From: an uncultured Eubacterium sp.
GTDB lineage: Bacteria; Bacillota; Clostridia; Lachnospirales; Lachnospiraceae
Length of the DNA: 23,891 nt
Reading direction: 5' to 3'
Assembly: GCA_910580075.1 (NCBI GenBank)
Contig: CAJTVR010000070.1
Coordinates: 1 to 23,891 of the forward strand
Shown here: positions 7,713 to 14,091 of the stretch, piece by piece
How positions within the stretch are numbered: the first letter of the stretch is position 1
How the letters are laid out: every line of letters begins with the position of its first letter
The notes under the pieces: generated by a model
What the model was told of the DNA's origin: nothing
Seen by the model: only the letters and a program-made list of their open reading frames with translations
Databases searched by the model: none
Position numbers and translations under genes: made by a program

Positions 7713-7768
7713 AAAAAACAGTCCTGATCAGAATTCTGGCTATACCGTTTTCTGACCAGGACTGTTTT
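7713..7768 (-). terminator. Intrinsic terminator after the small unknown gene
   Basis: AAAACAGTCCTG (7715-7726) pairs with CAGGACTGTTTT (7757-7768), and TCAGAA/TTCTGA extends the stem inward past one mismatch. Read on the minus strand the stem is followed by six T residues, so it ends the transcript of the gene at 7821-8138. On the plus strand it also has a short T tract. Confidence 0.8.
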
Positions 7769-7820
7769 ACTTTTTAACTGAAAGCTGCTTTACAATTAAA
7801 ATTGTTTTTGAAACGTATCA

Positions 7821-8138
7821 TCAGCGTGCATACTCCCGCCGCTTTTCCAGGTGGCAGTAAGCAGTGCCGTATTTTGTATAACCGCTTGCCGAATAAGAAA
7901 TCTCGTTCGGCTGTGCATCTTCACATGCTTCTTTGAGTATACTTTCAAAATTCTGGGTCTGTCTTTTCTCGCGGCGCTTTTCGTCTTTCTGTTTGGAAGC
8001 AGTGTCGCGAAGGCTTGTTACAAAAATCACGTTTTCAATCCGAAATAAACTATTAACATATGCTGCTTTACTCCCCTCCCTGGTTGTAAATTTCAACAGT
8101 TGCCACATCATGCGCATTGATGTCTGAGACACTTCCAA
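7821..8138 (-). CDS. Small unknown protein with conserved-looking C-terminus
   Basis: I do not recognise this 105-residue protein. The frame starts at a TTG (8138) with no strong ribosome site; an in-frame ATG eight codons later (8117) is an alternative. The middle is a basic helical stretch (SKQKDEKRREKRQTQ, about residues 48-62). The C-terminus has NFESILKEACEDA and ASGYTKYGTAYCHLEKRREY, which look like a folded, conserved module rather than random coding. It lies 55 nt downstream of the PHP gene on the same strand and is followed 50 nt later by a good terminator, so it is probably the last gene of that operon. Two Cys, no signal peptide and no membrane segment are seen. It is basic overall and could bind nucleic acid, but this is a guess. 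Confidence 0.55.
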   Translation of the reverse strand: MEVSQTSMRMMWQLLKFTTREGSKAAYVNSLFRIENVIFVTSLRDTASKQKDEKRREKRQTQNFESILKEACEDAQPNEISYSASGYTKYGTAYCHLEKRREYAR

Positions 8139-8192
8139 AAATCCGTTTTCTTTCGTGCTCTTATTATTAATATCGGCAGATTGGCGGATTTG

Positions 8193-9059
8193 TTAATAGC
8201 AGAAGACAGTTTTCCTAAGTTCCTTAAAAGCCTGCAGATAAGAATAAGGAATGTTCAGATTTCCTTTTCCGGTGCCAAGGCGGATATCAGGTTTATTCGT
8301 TCCATGGAAATCGGAACCGCCGCTGACCAAAAGTCCGTATTCTTCTGCCAGTTTACGCATGTTTTGTTCATCTTCCGGCGTGTTTTCGGAATAGACAGCT
8401 TCTATGCCGCACATCCCGGCATCTTTCATTTCCTGTATCATCTGTTTTAATTCTTCCGGGGTAAGATTACAAAGCACCGGGTGGGCGAGTACAGCAAGGC
8501 CTCCGGCTTCCCGGATCAGCTTTACAGCTTCTACAGGCGTGATTTTAGGCCTCTGGATGTAACAGCAGCAGTTTTCGCCCAGATATTTAGCAAAGGCCGT
8601 TTTTGTATCAGGAAGCTGTCCGGTTTCGCACAGATATTTTGAGATGTGGGCACGGGTCAGTACGCTGTCAGGAAATTTTTCTGTAAGCTGGTCCATAGTA
8701 ATAGAAAACCCTTCTTCCTGAAGCCGCTGAACCATGCGCACATTGCGGGTGTCACGAAAGTTGCGGAATTCTTCCAGCTTTGCTTTCAGTTTTGGGTATT
8801 CTTTGGATAGATAGTATCCAAGTACATGGATTTCACGGTCTTTATAATCAGCAGAAATCTCTACGCCTGCAACCAGTTCGATATCCAGTTTTTCAGCTGC
8901 TTCGGCAGCTTCTTCAATCCCGTCCATAGTATCATGGTCAGTCAGTGCCATGGCTGCCAGTCCGGCTTTTTTTGCTTCGGCTAAGAGTGCAGAAGGGGAA
9001 AATGTACCGTATGAGGCAGCAGAGTGAACGTGCATATCAATCATGCGTGTATCTGTCAT
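8193..9059 (-). CDS. PHP-domain phosphoesterase (RNase AM / YciV-like)
   Basis: The 288-residue protein shows the four PHP metal-binding motifs in order: DMHVHSAASYGTFSP (H10, H12), MALTDHDT (D41-H42-D43), GVEIS with HVLGY, then LAHP and SGGSDFHG near the C-terminus. This arrangement matches the trpH/YciV group, whose characterised members hydrolyse nucleoside 3',5'-bisphosphates or trim the 5' ends of small RNAs. The precise substrate here is inferred from family only. The ATG at 9059 is chosen because AAAGGAG is 11 nt upstream; the TTG at 9068 would sit almost on the ribosome site. The small unknown gene follows on the same strand. The leader contains an 8-bp inverted repeat, GATGACCG/CGGTCATC (9081-9088 and 9121-9128). 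Confidence 0.85.
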   Translation of the reverse strand: MTDTRMIDMHVHSAASYGTFSPSALLAEAKKAGLAAMALTDHDTMDGIEEAAEAAEKLDIELVAGVEISADYKDREIHVLGYYLSKEYPKLKAKLEEFRNFRDTRNVRMVQRLQEEGFSITMDQLTEKFPDSVLTRAHISKYLCETGQLPDTKTAFAKYLGENCCCYIQRPKITPVEAVKLIREAGGLAVLAHPVLCNLTPEELKQMIQEMKDAGMCGIEAVYSENTPEDEQNMRKLAEEYGLLVSGGSDFHGTNKPDIRLGTGKGNLNIPYSYLQAFKELRKTVFCY

Positions 9060-9240
9060 AATGATCAAAACTCCTTTTCCGATGACCGTCCGAATTCCGG
9101 ATGTTATGCCCGAAACCGTCCGGTCATCTTTACATAATGTATAAAACTGCTGTTTATCATATCATAGAAACAGACACAGGGCAAATATAAAGTTTTTGCA
9201 GCAGGTTCTGCTTCCGGCATCAGACGGCGAAAAAAAGGTA

Positions 9241-9269
9241 TTGACTTCCAGCTGCAGCTGTGCTATTCT
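9241..9269 (+). promoter_or_regulatory. Promoter of the infC-rpmI-rplT operon
   Basis: TTGACT (9241-9246) and TATTCT (9264-9269) are 17 nt apart, and a TG before the -10 (TGC-TATTCT) gives an extended -10. The 16 bases GTGCTATTCTGTAACT (9260-9275) recur exactly in the rimP promoter at 13950-13965. Confidence 0.75.
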
Positions 9270-9275
9270 GTAACT

Positions 9276-9427
9276 GTTGTAAATACAAAGTAGAGTATCC
9301 ACTCTCACCTTAGCACAAAAGCGTGACTAAGCGTTCATAATGACAATACGGGTTCAGCCAGCTGAATCATGTCTTTTGAAAGTGGATGTTCTGCCTATCC
9401 ACTTTATTTTTTTGGAGGTGTAAAACC
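9276..9427 (+). promoter_or_regulatory. infC leader with attenuator (L20-leader-like)
   Basis: The transcribed leader is about 150 nt long. AGAGT-ATCC-ACTCT (9292-9305) is a small hairpin. CTTAG-CAC ... GTG-A-CTAAG (9310-9331) and TTCAG/CTGAA (9352-9365) are further stems. AAAGTGGAT (9379-9387) pairs with ATCCACTTT (9397-9405) before a T tract, making a terminator. The early ATCCACTCTC (9297-9306) is complementary to GAAAGTGGAT (9378-9387) at 9 of 10 bases, so an antiterminator is possible. Firmicutes infC leaders are known to be controlled by L20 through attenuation; I infer the same here from position and the two exclusive pairings. Confidence 0.7.
9379..9413 (+). terminator. Attenuator terminator just upstream of infC
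   Basis: A perfect 9-bp stem AAAGTGGAT/ATCCACTTT with a 9-nt loop is followed by A and seven T residues. It ends directly against the GGAGG ribosome site of infC (9414-9418), so the hairpin can affect both transcription and ribosome access. Confidence 0.8.
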
Positions 9428-9934
9428 ATTAGTGATTTAATGATTAATGAACAGATCCGTGACAGGGAAGTTCGTGTAATTGGTGAAGACGGACAGCAGC
9501 TTGGAATCATGTCCGCGAAAGAAGCGATGAAACTTGCGCAGGAGGCAGAACTTGATTTGGTAAAGATTGCTCCGACTGCAAAACCGCCGGTATGCAAAAT
9601 TATCGATTATGGAAAATACCGTTATGAACTGGCCAGAAAAGAAAAAGAAGCCAGAAAGAAGCAGAAGGTGGTAGAGCTTAAGGAAGTGCGCCTTTCGCCA
9701 AATATTGATTCGAATGATTTGAATACCAAAATTAATGCTGCCAGGAAATTTATTTCAAAAGGAAACAAAGTAAAAATAACGCTTCGTTTCCGTGGGCGTG
9801 AGATGGCTCACATGCAGTCAAGCAGGCACATTCTGGATGATATCGTGAAGGAGCTTGAAGAGGTAGCAGTAGTGGAAAAGGCGCCAAAAGTCGAAGGACG
9901 TGCAATCAGCATGGTGCTGGCAGAAAAAAAATAA
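9428..9934 (+). CDS. infC: Translation initiation factor IF-3, AUU start
   Basis: IF3 binds the 30S subunit and enforces correct start codon choice. The protein (168 residues from the AUU) has both IF3 domains: INEQIRDREVRVIGEDGQQLG and VKIAPTAKPPVCKIIDYGKYRYE in the N-terminal domain, a lysine-rich linker helix, and the C-terminal domain with VRLSPNIDSNDLNTKI and VKITLRFRGREMAHM. The strong ribosome site GGAGG (9414-9418) is 9 nt before ATT (9428), while the next in-frame ATG (9440) is 21 nt away, too far. No ATG, GTG or TTG is suitably placed. AUU is the known autoregulatory start of infC in other bacteria, so I take it here. A longer frame from ATG 9386 begins inside the attenuator and is rejected. 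Confidence 0.95.
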   Translation: MSDLMINEQIRDREVRVIGEDGQQLGIMSAKEAMKLAQEAELDLVKIAPTAKPPVCKIIDYGKYRYELARKEKEARKKQKVVELKEVRLSPNIDSNDLNTKINAARKFISKGNKVKITLRFRGREMAHMQSSRHILDDIVKELEEVAVVEKAPKVEGRAISMVLAEKK

Positions 9935-9971
9935 AAGATTCACATCGATTAACTTAAGGAGGCCAAGAACA

Positions 9972-10169
9972 ATGCCAAAAATGAAAACAAAAAGAGCAGC
10001 CGCTAAACGCTTTAAGGTAACGGGATCAGGGAAACTGAAAAGGAACAAAGCATACCATAGACATATCTTAACAAAGAAATCTCCGAAAACAAAGAGAAAC
10101 CTTAGGAAAGCAACGACTGTAGATGCATCAAATGTTAAGAACATGAAGCAGATTTTACCATACATTTAA
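9972..10169 (+). CDS. rpmI: 50S ribosomal protein L35
   Basis: The 65-residue, strongly basic protein starts MPKMKTKRAAAKRFKVTGSG and contains NKAYHRHILTKKSPKTKRNLR, the L35 signature, ending KQILPYI. An AAGGAGG ribosome site at 9956-9962 fixes the ATG at 9972; an earlier in-frame ATG at 9900 lies within infC and is ignored. It sits between infC and rplT in the conserved operon, 37 nt after infC. Confidence 0.97.
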   Translation: MPKMKTKRAAAKRFKVTGSGKLKRNKAYHRHILTKKSPKTKRNLRKATTVDASNVKNMKQILPYI

Positions 10170-10191
10170 GCAGTAAAGGAGGAAATCAGAT

Positions 10192-10548
10192 ATGGCAAGA
10201 ATAAAAGGCGGCTTAAACGCTAAGAAAAAGCATAAAAAAGTATTAAAATTAGCAAAAGGATACAGAGGAGCGAGATCTAAACAGTACCGTGTAGCAAAAC
10301 AGTCTGTTATGAGAGCGCTGGCATCTTCTTACAGAGGACGTAAGGAAAGAAAGAGACAGTTCCGCAGCTTATGGATTGCACGTATCAATGCTGCTGCAAG
10401 AATGAATGGAATTTCATACAGCAGATTTATGCATGGATTAAAGCTGGCAAATATTGATTTAAACCGTAAGGTATTAGCAGAAATGGCTGTCAATGATGCA
10501 GAAGGCTTTGCAAAATTAGCAGAGATTGCAAAAGAAAAAGCAGCTTAA
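10192..10548 (+). CDS. rplT: 50S ribosomal protein L20
   Basis: The 118-residue basic protein begins MARIKGGLNAKKKHKKVLKL and includes GYRGARSKQYRVAKQSVMRA and WIARINAAARMNGISYSRFM, all typical of L20. L20 binds 23S rRNA early in 50S assembly and in Firmicutes also represses its own operon by binding the infC leader. An AAGGAGG site precedes the ATG by 9 nt. It is the last gene before the operon terminator. Confidence 0.98.
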   Translation: MARIKGGLNAKKKHKKVLKLAKGYRGARSKQYRVAKQSVMRALASSYRGRKERKRQFRSLWIARINAAARMNGISYSRFMHGLKLANIDLNRKVLAEMAVNDAEGFAKLAEIAKEKAA

Positions 10549-10557
10549 ATAAATATT

Positions 10558-10628
10558 GCCCCCGCTGGCATCAGGCGGTATCAGAAAAGTCTGTTTTTCT
10601 GAAATCCGGTGCCGGCGGGGGCTGTTTT
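10558..10628 (+). terminator. Terminator of the infC-rpmI-rplT operon
   Basis: GCCCCCGC-T-GGCA (from 10558) pairs with TGCC-G-GCGGGGGC (ending 10622), and an inner hairpin TCAGAAA/TTTCTGA lies between them. The tail TGTTTT is short but the stem is very strong, and it begins 9 nt after the rplT stop. Confidence 0.7.
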
Positions 10629-10749
10629 GCTGTCTGCAGAAGGACCTGCCGCAATGGCGCAGTGTTTGATCATATTGAGCATGGAACGGACTGCCAGAAA
10701 GCTGCAGACAGATAAAAAATAGAAAATGCGGAATGAGGAAGCTGATAAG

Positions 10750-11094
10750 ATGCGGGAATCGTTTGAAAAAAATAAAAAGGGCGTTATCATTATGATTTTT
10801 GCAGCTGTATTTGCATGTCTTGGACAGCTGCTATGGAAACTTTCTGTTACAGACGGCGTGCTGTATCTGCTGGCTGGATTCGTGCTGTACGCAGTGGGCG
10901 CGCTTTTGATGCTGACTGCGTACCGGTTCGGAAGCGTATCTGTACTGCAGCCGATGCTGAGTACCAATTATGTTTTGAGCGCGGTACTTGGTTTTGCAGT
11001 ATTAAAAGAACCGATGACAGTACTGAAAGCTGCAGGCATTGTGATTATTACATTTGGTGTTATACTGATTGGCGGAGGAGATGCACAGTCATGA
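10750..11094 (+). CDS. Half-size EamA/SMR-like membrane protein, first of a pair
   Basis: The 114-residue protein has four predicted membrane helices: about residues 11-31 (GVIIMIFAAVFACLGQLLW), 43-64, 72-92 and 96-112 (AAGIVIITFGVILIGGG). This is one EamA/SMR-type unit. ATG 10750 is preferred over ATG 10726 because GAGGAA lies 9 nt upstream. Its stop overlaps the start of the next gene (ATGA at 11091-11094), which encodes a second four-helix unit, so the two products probably form a heterodimer as in ArnE/ArnF or paired SMR pumps. Substrate is unknown: lipid-linked sugar flipping or small cation or metabolite export are options. A perfect 10-bp inverted repeat CTGTCTGCAG/CTGCAGACAG (10630-10639 and 10702-10711) precedes the gene. 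Confidence 0.78.
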   Translation: MRESFEKNKKGVIIMIFAAVFACLGQLLWKLSVTDGVLYLLAGFVLYAVGALLMLTAYRFGSVSVLQPMLSTNYVLSAVLGFAVLKEPMTVLKAAGIVIITFGVILIGGGDAQS

Positions 11095-11417
11095 TTTATT
11101 TTATAATGATTTTATGTATGACATTTATGGGGGCAGCCGCTTCGATTTTTTTGAAAAAGGCTTCCGGGAGCGAGGGTATCCTGCAGCTTTTTACAAATCG
11201 GAATTTGTATATTGGCGGATTTTTATATGCAGCAGCTGCAGGAGTCAATATACTTGTACTGCAGTATCTGGATTATTCCGTCGTGCTGCCGCTTACTTCG
11301 GTGACTTATATCTGGACCATGATACTTTCTTATAAAATCCTGAAAGAGACAATTACCAGAAAGAAAGTGCTTGGGGTTTTGTGTATTGTAGCAGGGGCGG
11401 TGTTTGTAGCGCTTTAG
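11091..11417 (+). CDS. Half-size EamA/SMR-like membrane protein, second of a pair
   Basis: The 108-residue protein begins MIYFIMILCMTFMGAAASIF and has four hydrophobic segments, with ASIFLKKASGSEG after helix 1 and the PLTSVTYIWTMILSYKILKE loop and helix 3 typical of EamA units. It starts within the stop of the previous gene (ATGA), with GGAGGAG about 10 nt upstream, indicating translational coupling. Together the two make the eight helices of one small transporter. An open frame runs further upstream in this phase but is out of frame with the first gene and is not used. Confidence 0.78.
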   Translation: MIYFIMILCMTFMGAAASIFLKKASGSEGILQLFTNRNLYIGGFLYAAAAGVNILVLQYLDYSVVLPLTSVTYIWTMILSYKILKETITRKKVLGVLCIVAGAVFVAL

Positions 11418-11487
11418 AGCGTGTCTGAAAAATGCGTATCGTAAAAGGTGCTGCACAGTCTGTGGAGAATGGTGTTTCAAACACGCT
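11418..11487. terminator. Inverted repeat between convergent genes, possible weak terminator
   Basis: AGCGTGTCTGAAA (11418-11430) pairs with TTTCAAACACGCT (11475-11487) with a single mismatch across a 44-nt loop. It starts right after the EamA stop and lies 17 nt before the end of the AraC gene. Neither side has a proper T tract, so termination is only suggested by position. Confidence 0.4.
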
Positions 11488-11503
11488 TTAGATGTATGCG
11501 GCA

Positions 11504-12328
11504 TTATTTTTTCTGCTTGTATTCCCGTGGCGGCATGCCTTTTACTTTTTTGAAGGCTTTCGAAAAATAAAGGCTGCTTTCAAAACCGACGGAGTTGGCA
11601 ATGGCTGTAACAGACAGGCTGGAATGGCGCAGCAGATAACAGGCCTGCTTAATGCGGAACTGGGAAAGGTATTCTTTGGGAGAAAGCTGCAGTACGAGTT
11701 CGAAAGACCGGAAGAGATGGCTGCGGCTTAATCCCACATGGTCGGCAATATCTTCGACGGTAATCGGATAGGAATAATTGACTGCAATGAATTCAATTGC
11801 TTTTTGGACATAGGTGTGGTAATTGTTCTGCACAGGCGCATGGGTGGCTCCTTTGATAAACAGCGCCAGAGCAGTATACAGCCGTCCGGTCATTTCTACT
11901 GCGCTTTCAAAATCTTTTCCGCGGGCTTCATAAATATGAAGCAGCTGGTGCGTGATTTCCCTGCCGTAAGGCGTGCCGGAAACAACTGGATGGGAAGGCG
12001 TAAAATCAGTAGCCTTTAAAATAATCGGAGCATCAGATCCGTTAAAGCCTACCCAGGCATATTCCCACGGGTCTTCGGAATCAGCAGTATAAGACGTCTC
12101 AGTGCCGGGATAGACTAAAAAAGAATCCCCGGCCGTCAGCATAAAATCTTTCTGTTTTACTTTCAGACAGCCTTTTCCGGATATAATATGATGAATCAGG
12201 TAATGGTCGCGCACGCCCGGCCCCCACTGGTAGAGAGGGTCGCATTTCTGATAGCCGACATTGTAAACGGCCAGAGATACCAGTTCTTTTTCCGTTGATT
12301 TATAAGAGTTTTTATAGTTTGCATGCAT
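11504..12328 (-). CDS. AraC-family transcriptional regulator
   Basis: The 274-residue protein has an N-terminal cupin-type ligand-binding half (HYLIHHIISGKGCLKVKQKD, then LTAGDSFLVYPGTETSYTAD) and a C-terminal double helix-turn-helix. The first is ITVEDIADHVGLSRSHLFRS and the second is LSVTAIANSVGFESSLYFSK, with the closing FKKVKGMPPREYK. This layout is typical of sugar-responsive activators in Firmicutes. GGGAGG lies 11 nt before the ATG. It is divergent from galE, which makes galactose or another sugar a plausible ligand, but the target may equally lie elsewhere. A consensus-like promoter is seen in front. Confidence 0.92.
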   Translation of the reverse strand: MHANYKNSYKSTEKELVSLAVYNVGYQKCDPLYQWGPGVRDHYLIHHIISGKGCLKVKQKDFMLTAGDSFLVYPGTETSYTADSEDPWEYAWVGFNGSDAPIILKATDFTPSHPVVSGTPYGREITHQLLHIYEARGKDFESAVEMTGRLYTALALFIKGATHAPVQNNYHTYVQKAIEFIAVNYSYPITVEDIADHVGLSRSHLFRSFELVLQLSPKEYLSQFRIKQACYLLRHSSLSVTAIANSVGFESSLYFSKAFKKVKGMPPREYKQKK

Positions 12329-12371
12329 GGCACAGAAATCCTCCCGGAATCATTTGATGACATTTATAAAG

Positions 12372-12400
12372 ATTATAATATGCCGTCTGCCTGAATGCAA
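12372..12400 (-). promoter_or_regulatory. Promoter of the AraC-family gene
   Basis: On the minus strand TTGCAT (12400-12395) and a perfect TATAAT (12377-12372) are 17 nt apart, about 45 nt before the AraC start. The region to the right, 12401-12530, is AT-rich with TATACA elements and must hold the galE promoter, but no pair of boxes stands out enough to call. Confidence 0.65.
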
Positions 12401-12530
12401 CAAAATTACATATTTATTATACATTTTTTTCTATACATTTCGGGCATACAGGTTTAAACTAAGTACATCAGAAATGAACAGCCTGATGCCAGACCCGGAT
12501 TCAGGCAGTAAAGGAAAGGAGAATGAATTT

Positions 12531-13550
12531 ATGGCAGTATTAGTAACAGGCGGAGCAGGGTATATAGGAAGCCATACATGTGTGGAACTTTTAAATGCAG
12601 GTTGTGAGGTAGTGGTACTGGATAACCTGAGCAATGCCAGTGAAAAGTCTCTGGAAAGGGTAAAACAGATTACCGGAAAAGATGTAACCTTTTATAAAGG
12701 CGACATTTTAGACAGGGAAATTTTAGAAAAGCTGTTTGCAGAAAATACAATTGACAGCTGCATTCACTTTGCAGGCTTAAAGGCAGTAGGCGAATCTGTA
12801 CAAAAGCCTTGGGAATATTATCATAACAATATTTCCGGGACGCTGACGCTGGTGGATGAGATGCGCCGCCACAACTGCAAAAACATTATTTTCTCGTCTT
12901 CTGCAACAGTATACGGCAATCCGGCTCAGATTCCGATTACCGAGGAATGCCCGAAAGGGGAGTGCACGAATCCTTACGGATGGACAAAATCCATGCTGGA
13001 ACAGGTACTGAGCGATATTCAAAAAGCTGACCCGCAGTGGAATGTAATCCTGCTGCGTTACTTTAATCCGATTGGCGCACATAAGAGCGGCCTGATGGGA
13101 GAAAACCCAAATGGAATTCCAAACAATCTGATGCCGTATATTACCCAGGTAGCAGTCGGAAAACTCAAAGAGTTAGGCGTATTTGGCAATGATTACGATA
13201 CACCGGACGGAACCGGCGTCAGGGATTATATCCATGTTGTCGACCTTGCTGCAGGCCATGTGAAAGCGCTGAAAAAAATTGAGGAACGTGCGGGCCTTTG
13301 CATTTATAACCTTGGTACAGGCCATGGATACAGCGTGCTGGATATTGTGAATAACTTTGAAAAAGCAAACGGCGTGAAAATTCCATATGTGATTAAGCCG
13401 CGCCGCGCCGGAGACATTGCGACATGTTATTCCAATGCTGACAAGGCAGAAAAAGAACTCGGATGGAAGGCAGAAAACGGAATTTTAGAAATGTGCGAAG
13501 ATTCCTGGAGATGGCAGAAAAATAATCCAAACGGTTATGAAGAAGCATAG
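12531..13550 (+). CDS. galE: UDP-glucose 4-epimerase
   Basis: This enzyme interconverts UDP-galactose and UDP-glucose in the Leloir pathway and supplies UDP-galactose for cell-surface glycans. The 339-residue protein has the NAD-binding VLVTGGAGYIGSHTCVELL at the start, FSSSATVYG, and the short-chain dehydrogenase pair Y149 and K153 in NPYGWTKSM. It also has LRYFNPIGAH and the C-terminal RAGDIATCYSNADKAEKELGW. The length matches the E. coli enzyme. The ATG at 12531 follows AAAGGAGA by about 8 nt; the frame is open further upstream but without a ribosome site. No Leloir partner (galK, galT) is adjacent. It is followed by a 12-bp hairpin and then a tRNA gene. Confidence 0.96.
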   Translation: MAVLVTGGAGYIGSHTCVELLNAGCEVVVLDNLSNASEKSLERVKQITGKDVTFYKGDILDREILEKLFAENTIDSCIHFAGLKAVGESVQKPWEYYHNNISGTLTLVDEMRRHNCKNIIFSSSATVYGNPAQIPITEECPKGECTNPYGWTKSMLEQVLSDIQKADPQWNVILLRYFNPIGAHKSGLMGENPNGIPNNLMPYITQVAVGKLKELGVFGNDYDTPDGTGVRDYIHVVDLAAGHVKALKKIEERAGLCIYNLGTGHGYSVLDIVNNFEKANGVKIPYVIKPRRAGDIATCYSNADKAEKELGWKAENGILEMCEDSWRWQKNNPNGYEEA

Positions 13551-13595
13551 GCCTGTAAATATCCGGATTTAGCATAACAGGGAAAGGCAGTAAAA

Positions 13596-13631
13596 GTCTG
13601 TAACAGTCCGGTTTTCTGTACTGTTACAGAC
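13596..13631. repeat. Perfect 12-bp inverted repeat downstream of galE
   Basis: GTCTGTAACAGT (13596-13607) and ACTGTTACAGAC (13620-13631) are perfect complements around a 12-nt loop. On the plus strand it is followed by AGCCTG and an A-run, not T, so it is not a classical terminator for galE. On the minus strand it is followed by TTTT. It may protect the galE mRNA end or end antisense transcription. Confidence 0.5.
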
Positions 13632-13668
13632 AGCCTGAAAAAAATTTGAAAAAAATTGTAAAAAATAC

Positions 13669-13700
13669 TTGCATTATAGATCATGCTGTGCTATTATAAT
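13669..13700 (+). promoter_or_regulatory. tRNA-Glu promoter with A-tract UP element
   Basis: TTGCAT (13669-13674) is followed after 17 nt by TATTAT (13692-13697), which overlaps TATAAT (13695-13700), with a TG just before. Phased A-runs lie directly upstream (13638-13666), as in strong stable-RNA promoters. The tRNA begins 10 nt downstream. Confidence 0.65.
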
Positions 13701-13709
13701 CTCAGTTCG

Positions 13710-13781
13710 GGTCCGTTGGTCAAGCGGTCAAGACGCCGCCCTCTCACGGCGGAAACACGGGTTCGATTCCCGTACGGACTG
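13710..13781 (+). tRNA. tRNA-Glu, anticodon CUC
   Basis: The cloverleaf folds from GGTCCGT (13710-13716) paired with ACGGACT (13774-13780), with a G-U at the first pair and G as discriminator. The D-arm region has TGGTCAAGCGGTCAAGAC. The anticodon stem CCGCC/GGCGG closes the loop CTCTCAC, giving anticodon CUC (GAG codons, Glu). The T arm is ACGGG-TTCGATT-CCCGT. The 3' CCA is not encoded, so it must be added by the CCA-adding enzyme. It is a single tRNA gene with its own promoter and terminator. Confidence 0.95.
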
Positions 13782-13802
13782 CTAACTAAATAATGTTTAA
13801 GG

Positions 13803-13845
13803 ATAATGCCGGGGACATAATTCATTCATGTCTCCGGCATTATTT
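13803..13845 (+). terminator. Terminator of the tRNA-Glu transcript
   Basis: ATAATGCCGGGGACAT (13803-13818) pairs with ATGTCTCCGGCATTAT (13827-13842) through 16 positions with one G-T pair, followed by TTT. It separates the tRNA from the rimP operon. A second perfect hairpin, CAGTTCAG/CTGAACTG (13876-13897), lies further on, with a T8 run 15 nt beyond it. Confidence 0.8.
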
Positions 13846-13930
13846 CTGCAAATGATTATGTGGCTGCAATAGTGACAGTTCAGCGAGATCTGAACTGCTG
13901 CCTGCAATTCCCTTTTTTTTCTCGAAATAC

Positions 13931-13959
13931 TTGCATTTTCCACGCGAAAGTGCTATTCT
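13931..13959 (+). promoter_or_regulatory. Promoter of the rimP-nusA-infB operon
   Basis: TTGCAT (13931-13936), a 17-nt spacer and TATTCT (13954-13959) with a TG extension form the promoter. GTGCTATTCTGTAACT at 13950-13965 is identical to the infC promoter core at 9260-9275, although the sequences outside differ. Confidence 0.75.
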
Positions 13960-13965
13960 GTAACT

Positions 13966-14091
13966 AAGAATATGGAAGCTGCGAATTGAGAGTGGACCAA
14001 AATCCACTCTCAATTCGCGTTGTGCCGCAAAGAGGAAGCAGCAGGCGGCACACAAAATCTGTGGCTCTGCTTATTTTGAGGAGGTGTAAAG
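13966..14091 (+). promoter_or_regulatory. Structured leader of the rimP operon
   Basis: The roughly 125-nt leader holds a perfect 16-bp hairpin, GCGAATTGAGAGTGGA (13981-13996) with TCCACTCTCAATTCGC (14003-14018), loop CCAAAA, and a second stem TGTGCCGC/GCGGCACA (14021-14028 and 14045-14052). Neither is followed by a T tract, so this is not a simple terminator; protein binding or processing is more likely. ATCCACTCTCA (14002-14012) is shared with the infC leader (9297-9307). The ribosome site GAGGAGG precedes the rimP ATG. Confidence 0.6.

Noticed and set aside
9386..9427. Upstream ATG start for infC giving a 182-residue protein
   Set aside because: It begins inside the attenuator stem, and the extra residues would be encoded by the terminator loop, T tract and ribosome site.
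13596..13631. Rho-independent terminator for galE
   Set aside because: The stem is perfect but is followed by an A-run on the plus strand, so it is listed only as an inverted repeat.
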